64,000 nucleotides of DNA from assembly GCA_022496185.1 (NCBI GenBank), contig WTXG01000137.1, positions 1-64,000 of the forward strand, read 5' to 3'. This document shows, piece after piece, positions 30,610 to 42,900 of the stretch. Made by a program: the position numbers and the translations under genes. The stretch comes from Multifurca ochricompacta (lineage: Eukaryota; Basidiomycota; Agaricomycetes; Russulales; Russulaceae). Numbering within the stretch: position 1 is the first letter of the stretch; each line of letters opens with the position of its first letter. A model generated the notes under the pieces. That model made no database searches, was not told where the DNA came from, and was given only the letters and a program-made list of their open reading frames with translations.

Positions 30610-32260
30610 GGCGGGCAATGAGGGAGAAATCTTTGATAAAACGTCGGTAGAAGTTGCAGAATCCAAGGAAGGCTTGGAGTTGTTTTAGGGTGCGTGGGGG
30701 AGGCCATTTTGTAATACCCTCTAATTTAGCAGGGTCCATCTGGACATGGCCAGCTGTGATGACTAGGCCAAGATAGTCAATGGTTGTCTGAGCAAAGGTA
30801 CACTTCTCAGGCTTTAGATACAAGTCAAACTGTTGGAGGCGCTGGAGGACTTGGTGAGTAAGTGTTCTGTGGTGTTCCATGGTGTCTGTAAATATTAAGA
30901 TGTCATCCATATAGATGACAACATGGTCGGTGGCAAGGAGATCTTCGAAGGCTCTATTCATGAAGGCTTGGAATGTGGCAGGGGAGTTACAGAGTCCAAA
31001 GAACATGACAAGGGGTTCAAAGAGACCTCAGTTGGTCTTAAAGGCGGCTTTCCATTCATCTCCTTCTTTGATATGGATATTGTTATATCCCCAGCGGATG
31101 TCAAACTTGGTGAAGTAGCGAGCATGGTGAAGTTTGTCAATGAGTTCTGGGATCAAGGGTAGGGGGTAAGCATTTTTTACTGTGATTTCATTCAAGGCTC
31201 GATAATCTTGGACAGGACGTAGTTTTCCATCCTTCTTTTTTACAAAGAAGAAGGGGCTAGCAATGGGGGACTTAGATTCTCTGATATATCCCTTGGCCAG
31301 GTGGTCATTTAAGAAAATGTCCAGGGCTTTCTGTTCTTCAGGGGTGAGCTTGTAGATGCCGCAGTCACGCACTTTGGCATCTGGTTTGAGTTCTATGGCA
31401 TGGTCCCATGGCTGGTGCTGTGGCAAACGTTGAGAGGCTTTCTCTTCAAAGACAGATCGGTATGCGAGGTATTCAGGAGGGAGTTGGTCTTCCAAGGACG
31501 TAGGGGTCTTTACTTGATCTGCAGCAATCTGAGTGGACATGGTAGTTTTGGCACGGATATGGACAATGAATTTGGGAGGCACTTCTTCTGGGGTAATCAT
31601 GGGGTGATCTGTGATTAGGGCTGCAAAGGTTTCTGCTGCCGCTATGAGTGTCTGGTCCATCAGGGGTTGTACTGTGATTGTAGACAGGGCAGGGCAAGAG
31701 GGGTGTGTTGAAGCAAAGGTCAGAGGGGTCATGGTAAGGGTGCAGGATGTGGGGCAATGTTTTAAGGTCAGGGTGTCATCTTTCCAGTTTACTTCTGGGT
31801 TGTGGCAACGTAGCCAGTCAGTTCCTAAGATAATGTCATGGTCCCCTATATTAGTAACATAGAACTCTGCAAGTTCTTCATGGTATTGGTCTTGGAGGGG
31901 TAGTCATAGGATTTGGGTTGTGGTGTAGTAAATGGCTCCATTAGCGTTACTAGTTCCATCCACATTTTTGATGTGGAGAGGCTTAGCAAGGGTGCTCAAG
32001 GTTAGGTGATGTGCTTTGGCATAGTCTTGATGGATTATTAATCCTTCTGCCCCACTATCTATTAGGGCACGCGCACTGATTTTCTTCCTAGTGTTTCGTA
32101 CAATGAGTTCTGCTTTGAGCACAATAGAAGGTGATCTAGCATTTCTAGTCACTAACAAGGATACATGCTCAAAACCAAGGTTATCTAGGACCGCAGAGTG
32201 GCTCGTACAAGGAACACTGGGGTTACAAGAAGTCCTCACAGACAGTGCAGCTGTAGGACG
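30610..32260 (-). pseudogene. Gypsy G Pol, N-terminal half: protease and RT
   Basis: Protease with ALIDSGAEGLIIH near 32050 and ILGTDWL near 31840. RT from about 31420: YKLTPEEQKAL, FFVKKKDGKLRPVQDYRALN, FDIRWGYNNI, NSPATFQAFMN, VVIYMDDILIF (about 30920-30890), LGFCNFYRRFIKDFS at 30650. In-frame TGA near 31903 (ILRLP) and near 31028 (TNRGLF) match CGA decay. The frame upstream of the protease is uncertain. Confidence 0.9.
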
Positions 32261-32262
32261 TG

Positions 32263-33721
32263 TTAAAAATCCGAAGGTCCGTCTTCGTCCATCATGTATG
32301 GTACTGGATCTTCATAGCTCTTGGTGGCGGATATTGAGAGGTAGTCAGGGGGGGTCATGGTGCTTGGGGGGGTGCTTCTTCTGATGCCAGGGCTCTTACT
32401 GGGGTAGGGCAAGGAGGTCCTTGACCTTGGATGGCCCTGGTCTTGCTGTGGCATTGATTGGCGATGTGATTAGGCTTCCCACAATAGAAGCAAAGCTTAT
32501 TTTCTCATCGATACTTCTTTTCTTCTGGGGTTAACTTGGTAGTGCGTGGAGGGGTGTTAGGGTTTCTGGGCTGGGGAGAGGCAACGAAGTTGACTTGGGC
32601 TTCTGGGTTGTCAGTGGTAGCTTCTCCAACACGCAGATGGAGAGGCTGAGGCTTGGTGGTCTTGCCATAAAGCTGCCACGCTGCATCAAATTCTCTGGCC
32701 TTAGTGACAAGATCATGGAGCGTGGTGGGCTGGGGGGATAGTCCAAGGAGCTTCTGTCCTAGACCTTGGTTGATCATGCTTTGGAAGGCATAGATCTTGG
32801 TGTTTTCATCCACTGTAGCATGAGTAGCATGGGTGGACCATTCTTGGTACCAGTCATTGAAGGGGCGAGTGCCTTGGCGAATTTCATACATGGCTTTGGT
32901 GGACAGGAGGCGACTCTCTACTGGAATGAACTGTTTTTCAAAGTCAATTCTGAAGTGGTCCCAAGTCCCAAAGGAAGGGGGGTTGGCTTGGAGTGCAGTG
33001 TTGGTGTGGTCTCTGGCCCATTCGCCTGCTGGTGTATCAAGTTTAAAGTGGGTGAGGGCTGCAGAGACTTGTCTGCTCTCATCAGTGAAGGCACCCTCAT
33101 TCAGGTAGTAGTAGTTGGCTAGTTGGGACCAGAAACGTTCTGCTTTAGAAGCTTGACCATCAAAAGATTCTGGGGGTGATCCCAGGATCTTCCCATTAGA
33201 GGCGGCAGTAGTACTCATGATATTCAAAGGCATTGGTGTCTTTGGAGGGTGTGAAGCAATAGCAGTAGTTGTGGAGGCAAGGGATATGGATGGGAGAGTA
33301 GGGGGGGTTCTGAGGGTGATAGCACGAAGGGATTGCTCTACAGCTTCAAGGGACTGAGATACTTCTTCTTCGTCTGAGGTGATAGAAGCAACTGGGAATT
33401 GGACACGGTGGTTATTAAGATAGACCCACGCTGTATGGGTGTCAGACCAACGGACTTCCTTTCCGTTGTATGTTCCGTAGAATGTGTGGGGTCAAGGTTG
33501 CTGATGAGGTCGATGTTAGGGAAGTTACTGAGATATTCGTTTACAGAAAGGATGCGACTGTCCCAAAGGCGTTTCCAGTCGTGTCCAAGAGTCTGAGTGT
33601 AGTAGTTGTCTCCTTTCCAGGTAGCAACAAAAGCACAGTCATCGTAGTCAAAGATAGGGTGGGTAAAGCCAAAGGGGACTTGAGCTAATTCTTCAGCAGT
33701 AAGAGGTCGTTCTGAGGTCAT
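32263..33721 (-). pseudogene. Gypsy G Gag
   Basis: ATG at 33719-33721, overlapping the stop of ORF1 as ATGA. The N-terminal third (FDYDDCAFVATWKGDNYYTQ...) contains a one-base frameshift near 33490. A retrotransposon Gag domain follows (FDGQASKAERFWSQLANYY, WDHFRIDFEKQF, RPFNDWYQEW), then CCHC knuckle CFYCGKPNHIANQC near 32497-32460. TGA near 32513 replaces Arg (YRRENK). The 3' boundary and the gag-to-pol frame change could not be fixed. Confidence 0.8.
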
Positions 33722-34481
33722 TCAGAGCGGGTGCTAAGGCGGTATGTAGTCCACCCTTGGGCGTTCCAGGCGTAGTAGACTTGATAGGCTGGGCGAAGGA
33801 CAGCGCGGTCTAGACGGTAGTTGCAGATGTTTCTATGGATCCAGTAATACTCTTCAACTATTCCTGGGGCAGAGATGACAATGCGAAGACGCCAAAGGAG
33901 GTTTTCAAAGTACAGGGGGTCTGTGAAGATGGGGGGTTAACAAGGAAAGGGCAGTGGTTGCGCGAGGTGGTCTCCCAGTAATCAGCTGTCCACAGGTATT
34001 CAATTTGTATTCCTTCTGTTTCTACAAGGTGCCAGCCAGAGGGGGAGGGAGCGGAGTGAAGGTGGATCTCGTCAAAGGTAAGGTTGATTCTGGTGTGGTC
34101 TAGACGAAAGGTGGAGAGGTAGTAGAGGCGTTCTCCTCTGAGCAAGAGGGTTTCAAGTTCTGGGATGCGAGGGGGAATGTGTTCTTTCCAAAGGTATTCG
34201 TCGTTGACACAGACTAAGAGTGTTTCTAGGGGGTCCCCTGTGGAATGGGTGAGCTGGGCAAGGTGCCAATAGAGGAGTTGGTGCTGGGAATCTCGAGGAA
34301 TGGCTTGACAGGGTCCGGACAGGAACTGGTTGTACTGGGTTTGGGAGAGGACTTGTCCAAAGGGGAGGAGAATTCGAAGAGGAAGATAGATGGTATCTAC
34401 GTCACACCAGCCTTCTGCTTGTCCATTGTCGTGGAGGGTGCTGATGAGTGGTTCTGGGTAGAGGAGGGCAAGTTGTGCTTC

Positions 34482-35095
34482 TGTCACAGCTAGGTGCAAC
34501 GCTGTGTCAATGTCTGGGGTTCGAGGTTGTCTAGCAAGAGTTCAAGGGCCTCAAGTCAAGTCAAGTCAAGTCAAGTCAAGTCAAATACGCCTGGTCAATG
34601 AGGCGCACGCGCGAGACGAAGTCGAGCAGAGACGCTAAGTCCTGCCACAAGGTTCTGGGGTAGAAGTTCTTCTAAGGCGCAAACTTAGAAGGTTCAAGTC
34701 GAATGTCTTTCGGTTCAATGAAGTGAGTTCCCAAGCACCTGTATTGAATACAGAAGAACAGACTTAGGGTCTTGTTCTGATCTACTAGGGGTTTATATAC
34801 ATGTCCTTGTGCTATGAAGGTTGGTTCTGGTAGTTACTAGAGCGTTCACTAGGTAGTCTAATGGTTGTACAGTAGAATACCCCAGAAGGATAAAGAAGGG
34901 AGAGGGGTTGCGCCCTCTGGATGTTGATCAGTAAGCCACTAAGTAGGATCAGTAAGCAAATCAATCAGCATGTAAGTAATAAGTCCTTCATAAGCAAGTC
35001 ATGTGTGTATCTGTGTGATATAGTAAATATAGAAAAGAAAAAAGTAAACGACATGATGCACATGACTTCTGACACCAGCAGATGAAACCGTCACA
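34482..35095 (-). mobile_element. Solo LTR-H (copy 2)
   Basis: 614 bp, TGTCACAGC to ACCGTCACA, TSD gcttc at 34477-34481 and 35096-35100. Minus-strand TATA (tatataaac) near 34800. Contains the (TCAAG)n microsatellite. The same LTR is at 38589-39199. Confidence 0.93.
34551..34584 (+). repeat. (TCAAG)n microsatellite in LTR-H
   Basis: Six to seven perfect TCAAG units. The matching region of the other LTR-H copy (near 38660-38695) is degenerate, so the array expanded in this copy or decayed in the other. Confidence 0.85.
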
Positions 35096-36352
35096 GCTTC
35101 TCTGTGGAGCTGGAAGAGGTGGTTGAACTGTCTTTGGACACGTTGGAGGCGTTCTTCTCTTTCTGCAGGGAAGGACACTATTTTTCCGGACCAGGGATTC
35201 TGTTTATTTACTAGAGGTTTCTACAGTTTGGTGCACAACGTACTTGTTAGAGGTTACTATTGAAATCTATGTCTTCAAAGCAGGTGTACCTGTCTGCAGG
35301 CTGAATGGGGAGAAGGGGGACAGGGTTGGTAGGTAATCGTACTGCTTGGGTGAGGGGGATGAGCTCTGGGTGGGTTCTAAGTGCGTCTCGAACAGTAAAA
35401 TATCTGTCTTCTATTGTAACACCTAGATCAGTAAAATTTAAGGTGCCAAAGAGGCTGATAAATCATCTGTCCAGGAGATCAAAGCCTTGGAGTAATGTTC
35501 TTGCCCCACTAAAGACGTCTTGCAGTTCTGGGGAGAGGGTGCGATTCAAGCAGGCAAGGGAAGCGTTCCAGGAATAGACCAGCAGGCCCCTTTGGAAAGT
35601 GCGAGGGTTGGGGGCCAAATAACCTACTTTGGCACAAAGATTGAGGTTTACAAAGTGGGAGGGGGGGTAATGAGGGGAACGAAGAAATCGATCAAGGCAA
35701 GGATGAATAGGAATGTTGTGAAAGTGAGGAAAGCGGAGAGGAACGACCACACCAGGGAGATAATGGGGGAGATCAGCGAGCACGTCCACAAAGCAGGGGA
35801 ATTGGTCAAAGAAGCTAGGTTCTCTGGAGAACTGAGTGGGCACCCAAGACTCTTGCTGACCGTCAAGTGAGTAGTATATAAGATATTGGTGAGGATTGGT
35901 TGGATGGTCAATGCAAAGGGGGCGATTGACGAGAGAAGGAGGAGGTGTCCGATGGACAAGGCCAGGGTGGTGGGGAGAGAGGGCGTTTGCTGTAGTGGGA
36001 GGGGGTGGAGCAGGGGTTGGAAGACGAATATAATGAGGGGGGGGGGTGCCAAAGGTATTGGACGCATTTAAGAGGCCTGGAGGAACAAGAGGGGGCAATT
36101 GGAGGGTGGGGGAGGGCACAGGGAAGGGATGAAGTTCTGGGAGTTCCAGAGGAGGCAAGACCGATGAAGGAGGGGCAGGGGATGCTGTGGCAGCTGCCTC
36201 TACTAAGGCAGCAAAGTTGAGGATTTCGTGGGGGGGGGTAAGCTCATAGGGGGGGGAGGCTGCTTGATCCAAGGTATTGGACACAGGGGAGCTGTTTTGG
36301 GACACTAGGGCACTTTGTCAGTCACTGTCTGCTGTGAAAGAGACTGTCCAAA

Positions 36353-36929
36353 TGTTACAACTCACTGTTGACTGCCTGGACAGTGGGTTGTATGCGAGGG
36401 GAAGGGATTTAGAAGTGGGCAAAAAGGTGAGAGTGAGGGTGAAAGTGCAAGAGAGACAAAGCGAACAGCTCAAGGGCAAGGGATGAGAAGCCTTCCACAA
36501 GGTGGGGCTAATCTCCTAGGTAATCAGGAACCAGATCACAAGTGGACAGTCTGGAGCTGTCCATTCTATTCCCAAAGGGTTTATATACGTAATTACAACC
36601 GGGACTTTGGTCTGTGCACCACTTTAGGGGAGGTTAACTTCACTTTAACTCCCTACTGATCCACCAATGAGAATAGCCCCACTTTTGGGCTTAGAAATCC
36701 ACAGTCCGCAGTCCACAGTTTGTGGACTGCTGTTTAGGCATTGTGGGGTTCTGTTAGTACTCTTCCCACAGGTCTCCAATTTGGCAGGAGTCCGGCCCTG
36801 GTCCGGACTGGCCCTTCTCTGGTCTTAATCTAGGGTTATCTTCGTCTCTGAGGGTTTTTACAAAGTCTCTGGGAGCGTCTGAGGATTTCTGGGGGGTCAG
36901 GAGGTTTTCTAGGGTGTCAGTTCATGACA
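36353..36929 (-). mobile_element. 5' LTR of gypsy G
   Basis: 577 bp, same ends as the 3' LTR. The interior on the minus strand begins TTTGGACAGTCTC, in which TGGACAGTCTC could be a tRNA primer site; not proven. Confidence 0.93.
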
Positions 36930-37041
36930 CTAGGTGTGTAGTATAGTAATATAGAGTTTCTTCAATCTCTGAAGTTTACTTGTCTTTCTAGCCTAACCAC
37001 TACTAACCACAGTCAGTAACCAGCAGCATGATTGTTCAACA
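36930..37041 (+). mobile_element. Solo copia-A LTR, right piece
   Basis: Continues the LTR from 26658. Carries the spliced repeat copy at 36953-36991, matching the exon blocks at 26570-26592 and 26642-26657 with one C/T difference. Ends GTTCAACA, then TSD aagtc. Confidence 0.92.
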
Positions 37042-37046
37042 AAGTC

Positions 37047-37372
37047 TACAAGGTAGATACTGCAAACTTATATATGTAAAGGGACAGTGATTATCTAAGG
37101 GAGAAGCACAGAGTCAAGTGGGCCTGAATATCCAGAAGCAGAGGGCGTAAAGCCTGTCTTCTGATAGGGAACTAAGTAAGTGTCTGGTCATAAGATAAGG
37201 AGATAAGGAGTCAGCATAAACAAACAGAAAGTAAACAAGCACAAAGTCAGTCACAGGGACAAGCCATGTGGAGGGATGTAAGATGGGGACATGATCAGAT
37301 AAGATAAAGAAGGGGGACAAGAGGGGTCAGTGTTGTGCAGGTTAAAGAAAAAGGGCAAGCTTGGTACTGATT
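37047..37372 (-). mobile_element. E-type gypsy LTR (E3), right piece
   Basis: Second part of the LTR begun at 26043, running up to tgatt, the apparent target of gypsy F. The rest must lie beyond the right window edge. Confidence 0.75.
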
Positions 37373-37489
37373 TGTTACGTCCAGTGCAGGATGCTCTACA
37401 TGACTTGTGTGACAGCTTTGTTCGTGTACTTGGGTAAGAAGCCAATAGGACTTCTTGGAGTTTAAGGATGACGAGTCAAAGTCACAGGG
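37373..37489 (-). mobile_element. 3' LTR of gypsy F, part 1 of 3
   Basis: Begins TGTTACGTCC. The LTR continues at 45580-45735 and 60203-60507; the three parts add to about 578 bp, the size of the gypsy E LTR. Interrupted by gypsy E (TSD caggg) and hAT-2. Confidence 0.85.
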
Positions 37490-38069
37490 TGTTACGTCCG
37501 GTGTGGGACGTTCCGCACGACTTGTGCGACAGCGTTGGTCAGGGGTTTCAGATAAGAGATCAATAAGACCTCTTGGAGTCAAGGGGACGAGTCAAAGTCA
37601 AAGGGGCTGTTCCCTAAGACAATGTTAAGTGGAAAGTGCCAAAAGCACTGAGGCAATCGAGTCAAAGGATTCAAGGGGAAGTCCGAAAGACAAACACTGA
37701 TGTATTCAATAAGTCAAGTCTGAAGCCTACAGTGTAGCTAGGATGGACTTATATACATAAACAGACGGGCACCTATAGATAAGGATAACAGAGTCATGTG
37801 GGCCCAAAGATACGAAAGCGGAGGGCATAAAGCCTGGCTTCTGATAGGGAATTAAGTAAATGTCCGATCATAGAGATAAAGAGATAAGGAAAAGTAATCA
37901 TAGACAAACAGTAGGTATACAAGTCCAAACAGCGGTCACGGGGACGGAAGCAGCACATGTGAGGGGTCCCAGGAGGGAGATGTAATGAGAAAGTGAAGTG
38001 TCGGTGGATGAGTGGGGTCCCTGTTGGGAAGGGTGAAGAAAATAGGGCTGCTAGGCCCTGTTCATAACA
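37490..38069 (-). mobile_element. 3' LTR of gypsy E
   Basis: 580 bp, TGTTACGTCC to TTCATAACA; adjacent polypurine tract GAAGGGAGGGTGA on the minus strand. Differs from the 5' LTR at roughly 18 sites in the first 350 bp, all explicable as CpG transitions. Confidence 0.95.
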
Positions 38070-38100
38070 TCACCCTCCCTTCTGGCTCGAGCTGACCCAG

Positions 38101-38583
38101 CTAGAAACGCACACTGTCGTCATCCTGCACCAAATCCACATAATCATCTGCTAGGTTTCAATCCCCTACAGTGTATGTTTCGTCTGCCATGCATTGGTGT
38201 GTGCGCAGAAAGCCATATGGGCCACGTCGTCCACACTGGCAACACAGGTCGTAGACTGGACAGTCGAGCTCGCGATGACCCACGTTGTGTCGCAGACACT
38301 TTCCACACCATCCCAAAGGGTTGACAATGGTGGGAGTGACACCCAGACGTCGGAATATGCAGAACCGACTCCAATGGAGGTTGCTTCGGCAGTGATGACA
38401 CCATTTGCGGTTGAGGGGGCAATTCCAGCTGATATGATACTTGCTGTCACATCACCAGCAAGTCTCCCCTCGGGGGTTCTCGTGCATCCGTGGCATCTCA
38501 AATCGGTTCGGCAACAGTTGTGGTGCCGCTCCTAGCGATTGTGGGGGGAGGGGTCATGCATAAGTATCGGCGTACCTCTCAGC
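38101..38583 (-). pseudogene. Gypsy E ORF3, C-terminal Cys/His-rich part
   Basis: Reads YADTYA, then a first knuckle (CW-stop-CDSKYHISWNC), a second one (CHHCRSNLHWSRFC), then WCGKCLRHNVGHRELDC and CCQCGRRGPYGFLRTHQC. An acidic tail DDY...QDDDS and TAG at 38101-38103 follow. Spacing of Cys and His is the same as in gypsy D and F. TGA codons occur at YA*, CW*C and GD*; the CW*C one is shared with gypsy F, so that site decayed before the copies separated or twice independently. Confidence 0.75.
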
Positions 38584-38588
38584 GATTG

Positions 38589-39199
38589 TGTCACAGCAAG
38601 GTGTGGTGCTGTGTCAAGGTTCGAGGTTCGAGGTCGTTCGTCAAGACTACAAGAGCCTCTTATCAAGTCAAGGCTTTGATCTAAGTCAAGTTGTGCCAGT
38701 CAAAGGGGCACACATGCGAGGCGAAGTCGAGCAGTGACACTAAGTCCTGCCACAAGTTTCTGGGGTCGAAGTTCCTCTAAGGCGCAATCTTAGAGGGTTC
38801 AAGTGGGAGTCTTTCAGTTCAGTGAAGTGAGTCCTAAACACCTGTATTGAATACAGAAGAACAGACTTAGAGTCTTGCTCTGATCTACTAGGGGTTTATA
38901 TACATGTTCTATGCTATGAAGGTTGGTTCTGGTAGTTACTAGAGCATTCACTAGGTAGTCTAATGGTTGTACAGTAGAATACCCCAGAAGGATAAAGAAG
39001 GGAGAGGGGTTGCGCCCTCTGGATGTTGATCAGTAAGCCACTAAGTAGGATCAGTAAGCAAATCAGTCAGCATGTAAGTAATAAGTCCTTCATAAGCAAG
39101 TCATGTGTGTATCTGCATGATATAGTAAATGTTTTAAAAAAAGAAAAAGGAAAGCACATGGTGCACATGACCCTAACACCAGCAGACAAAACCATCACA
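38589..39199 (-). mobile_element. Solo LTR-H (copy 1)
   Basis: 611 bp, TGTCACAGC to CCATCACA, TSD gattg at 38584-38588 and 39200-39204, splitting ORF3 at the AYQTI motif. Minus-strand TATA near 38895. Confidence 0.94.
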
Positions 39200-39910
39200 G
39201 ATTGTCTGATATGCGTCCCCTATCTCCAGCCTCTTCCAAATCTCCGTCAACTCCTGCTCCACTTGGAACATGCCCCTTGTGAGCCTTGTCATTTGCTTTG
39301 CATATTCCTTGTACTGGGTATTGAGCGTGGTGCGAAGTGTAAGGGTCTTCCACAGTCTCATTACTTCAGCTTTGAGACACGGGAGTCGCATGTCATTCAA
39401 TACCTTGTCGATTGCAAATGCCTGGGGGTCGTCAGCTGTGAGGTGTCCCAGCTGTTTGTCACTCATCATGTGGTGAAGACGACCTGTGTATTGCTCCTCC
39501 AAGTAAACTGGGGCCCTGTAGACAGGCCCATCCTTTTTCATACATCCTGCGACATCCATCCCTCCGTTGGTGTAAAATATGTACTTAGCTATGACCTTTT
39601 CTCTGTCGGCCATGGTAATTTTGAGAGGGAAGTACATCGAGGAGTTTGGGTTGTTAGTGAAGAATGGGAACTCAGGTACGTCATTGTCCTGGTCCATGTT
39701 GAGGAGGTTGTTAGGGTGGGGTTCTTCGGAATGGGTGAAGTCGTCATTGGGATTGGGTGACTGGTTCTTGACACATACTTCAGCAGCTTCATAGTCGATG
39801 GGAGAGGAGGGATGAGTGGAGGGGTGAGCGGAAGGAAAGGCTTCTACGACCACAGTAGTGGCGGCAAAGGCGTCGATGGCAGCAGAGGCAGCGATGGAGG
39901 AAGAAGACAT
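39200..39910 (-). pseudogene. Gypsy E ORF3, N-terminal and middle part
   Basis: ATG at 39908-39910, 71 nt downstream of the pol stop. Order: Ser/Ala-rich start, HPSTHPSSPIDYEAAE, acidic linker with EEPHPNNLL and EFPFFTNNP, VIAKYIFYTNGGMDVAGCMKKDGPVY, PVYLEEQYTGRLHH, and a helical stretch with AFAIDKVLNDMRLPCLKAEVMRL ending KRLEIGDAYQTI. About 237 uninterrupted codons, which is notable in a landscape full of stops. No domain recognised. Confidence 0.8.
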
Positions 39911-39981
39911 ATTGTTATATGGTTAGGATGTTGCTGGTGGAGCATTGTTCTGGGGGGAAAGGTCGAGAGGCCGCTCTCCTT

Positions 39982-42900
39982 TTAACTATTCTTGGGCGCC
40001 TGGGGATGTCGTAAGTGGAACTCCATGATCAGGTCCGGGGCAAAGATATTCCCAGCTGGTTCCCATGAATTGTCAGAGTCTGGGAAACCCTTCCACTTGA
40101 TCAGGTAATGCAGCTTGCGCCCTCGACCTCGATAAGCAGAGTTTATAATCTGCTCCACTTCCCATTCTGCTTCTCCATCAACTAATTCCAGTGGAGGTCT
40201 TGGGAAGTTCTCCCCATGAATGGACATTTCCTTGTATGGTGTCAGGAGCTTTGCATGGAAGACTGGGTGGATCTTCCATGTGGGGGGAAGTTCGAGTTCA
40301 TATGACACGTCCAATAACTTCCTTGTGATTCTGAAAGGCCCATGACATCGGGGTGCCAATTTAGCTGTGGGGTGTGATGTGTGGATGTGCTTTCCTTCCA
40401 GCCAAACCTGTTCATTGGCTTGATAAGGTGTGAATTTCAAGGGTTTATCCGATAAGGTCCGTTGCGCCTTTAACAGGTTTTCATTGGCGGATTTCCGGAT
40501 CTCATCCCATTGGTTGAGTCGCTGTGAGGTTGTGGGGACATTTGTAGGCTTATCAGTCCATGTGGTGTGTGGTACCCAGCCCATGATAAGGGAAAATGGG
40601 GGGGTCTTTGTTGTGCCATTGGGCCAGGAGTTATGCACAAACTCTGCTGTTGCCAGCCAGTCCACCCAATCGTCCTGTCGTCCGTTACACCAGAATTGGA
40701 GATATTGCTCCAGCCATTGATTGGTACGCTCTGACTGTCCATCCGTTTGGGGGTGGTAGGCTGTCGAAATGTTTTGCTGTATGTCCAGAACCTTGCATAA
40801 TGCTCTGGCAAATGTCGAGGTAAAGTGTGGGTCTCGGTCAGAGATGATCTTTTCTGGGAGGCCATAATGCTGGTAGACATGGTCAAGATAGAGTTTGGCC
40901 ACTCCTTCAGCTGTGATGGACTCCTTGCATGGTATGAAGAGTGCTGCTTTGGAGTAGTTGTGGTCTGTGATAGTTAAGATGGATTCAAAGCCTTTAGAAT
41001 TGGGCAGTTTGACTATGAAATCCATGGCAATCGTCTGGAATGGCAGAGACACAGTGGGCGTGATGGGAAGCATTGCTGGGGGATGCGGGTGCATGTTTAC
41101 TTTATTAGCCTGGCAGTCTGCGCATCCCTTCATGTAGTCTTCAACGTCCTTTTTCATGTTGGGCCACCAGTAGTCACGCTTGGCAAGAGCATAAGTATTG
41201 GCAATGCCCGGGTGACCAGCAGAAGGGAGGTCGTGGTGAAAATGGATCACCCCCCTCTTAATGTTGTCACCGGTGGTGACAACAAGTCAGTCTCCATCTT
41301 TCCACCAGAGACCGTTAATCTCTTTCAGGTTATGTGCATCAGCCCACGAGCAGCATAGTTCTGGGTTCATGTTTTGTGAGACTTGTGCCCATAGATCCAT
41401 ATCATGAAGGCTGACTACGGCTGTCTTTGCGAACACCTCTTCTGGGAGGATGGTTACATGGTCATTGTCATCTTCCCCAGTGTGCATGTCTGGTCTTCGT
41501 GATAGTGCATCTGCTCGCGCATTTTGACTTCCTGCAATGTGCTTCAGGGTGAAGTCGTACTCCTCAAGCTCTAGGACCTCTCGTGCTACGCGTTGGCTGA
41601 TCTTGTGGGGCTCTTTCCAGTACAACAAGTTTGAATGATCAGTATAGATAACTGTTTTGTAAGGGTTCCCCACAAGATATGGCCACCAGTGCCGCAGTGC
41701 TTTGACTATGGCTAGGAGTTCCCGGTCCCAAATGTCGTAATTCCGCTTGGCAGATGAGAAGGTTTCTGAGTAGTATGCCACTGGGTGAAGTGCTTGCAAA
41801 TTGTCCCTTTGATACAACACTGCCCCATTCGCAAAGTGGGAGGTGTCCACTTCTAATTCAAAGGGGCGACTCAGGTCTGGTTGGATAAGTACTGGTTCTG
41901 AGCCAACCAGATCTCTAATCCGCTTGAATGCTTGTTGTTGTTTGGCACTCCAATGCCATGACACATCCTTTTTCAGGAGGTCGTTTAGGGGTTGTGCGAT
42001 GCCCGAGAATCCTTTAACAAAACGCCGATAGAAGTTACAGAGTCCAATAAAGGATCGGACATCCTTGACACAGGTTGGTGTCAGCCATTCCCGAATTCCT
42101 TGCACCTTGACGGGGTCCATATGCACTCGTCCTCCCTCCAGGATCACTCCCAAGTACTCAACGCTTTGCTGTTCAAAGGAGCACTTCGCAGGTTTGAGGT
42201 ACAGGTCATGTTCGTGCAATATATCTAGCACCTGATGTACTCATTCTCGGTGGTGATTCAAATCGCTGGTGGTGGCAACCAGGATGTCATCCATGTAGAC
42301 TACCACTTCACCGGTGAGGATGAGATCTTGGAAGATGTGATTCATCATGGATTGGAACGTTGCTGGTGAATTGGTAAGTCCAAAAAACATAACATTCGGT
42401 TCAAACAATCCTTGGTTCGTTTTGAATGCTGCCTTGCACTGGTCGCCTTCCTTGATTCTAACATTGTTGTAACCCCAGTGTACATCCATTTTTGAAAAGA
42501 GGGATTTATCCCGCATGGTGTCGATGAGTTCAGAAATGAGGGGCAGGGGATAGGCGTTCTTCACAGTATACATGTTGATTTTCCGGTAATCCTGGACTGG
42601 TTGCAGCTTGCCGTCCTTCTTTTTGATGAAGAAGAAGGGTGAGGCATACTGCGACTTGGACGGGCGAATGTATCCCTTGGCTAAATGTTCTTCGAGAAAT
42701 TCAGTAAGTGCCACCTGTTCGGTTTGGGATAGCGGATAGACTTTGCAGTCTATAGCAGCTGGCGTGTCTGGGAGGAGATCAATAGCATGGTCCCACGGTC
42801 ACGCTGGGGGAAAGTGGTGTGATTCCTCCTCAGAGAATACCTTCCAATGCCACTGATAGACACTTGGCACTACGTCATGGTAGGTCTTCTCAGCTTGCCC

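Larger units (their letters stand above)
33718..36305 (-). pseudogene. Gypsy G pre-gag ORF1 (unrecognised)
   Basis: About 650 codons upstream of gag, excluding nested LTR-H. The N-terminal 280 residues (36305-35463) are very Pro-rich and contain no Met; the first possible start is GTG at 36303-36305, so an ATG may be lost. The middle part (HPTNPHQYLIYYSLDG, LPHYLPGVVVPLRFPHF) and the C-terminal part (YLWTADYWETTSRNHC, EEYYWIHRNICNYRLDR, YYAWNAQGWTTYRL) are Tyr/Trp/His rich. Lesions: TGA at 35463-35465 (CGA-type), a frame break near 35235, LTR-H, and loss of one C in a C-run near 33938. The stop TGA at 33718-33720 overlaps the gag ATG. No family recognised; it could be a Gag-like extension. 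Confidence 0.6.
26659..36929 (-). mobile_element. Gypsy G: full-length chromovirus with pre-gag ORF
   Basis: 10,271 bp, two 577-bp LTRs, TSD ctagg at 26654-26658 and 36930-36934. Minus-strand order: 5' LTR, pre-gag ORF1, Gag, Pol with chromodomain, 3' LTR. Nested: solo LTR-C (29350-30609) and solo LTR-H (34482-35095). It has no ORF3: pol stops 41 bp from the 3' LTR. Belongs to a family distinct from D, E and F. Confidence 0.95.

Noticed and set aside
34551..34584. Possible CRISPR-like direct repeats
   Set aside because: A simple 5-bp microsatellite without spacers in a fungal LTR.
38194..38535. Plus-strand 113-codon open frame
   Set aside because: Antisense shadow of the Cys-rich ORF3 C-terminus; the minus-strand reading has conserved motifs in three elements.
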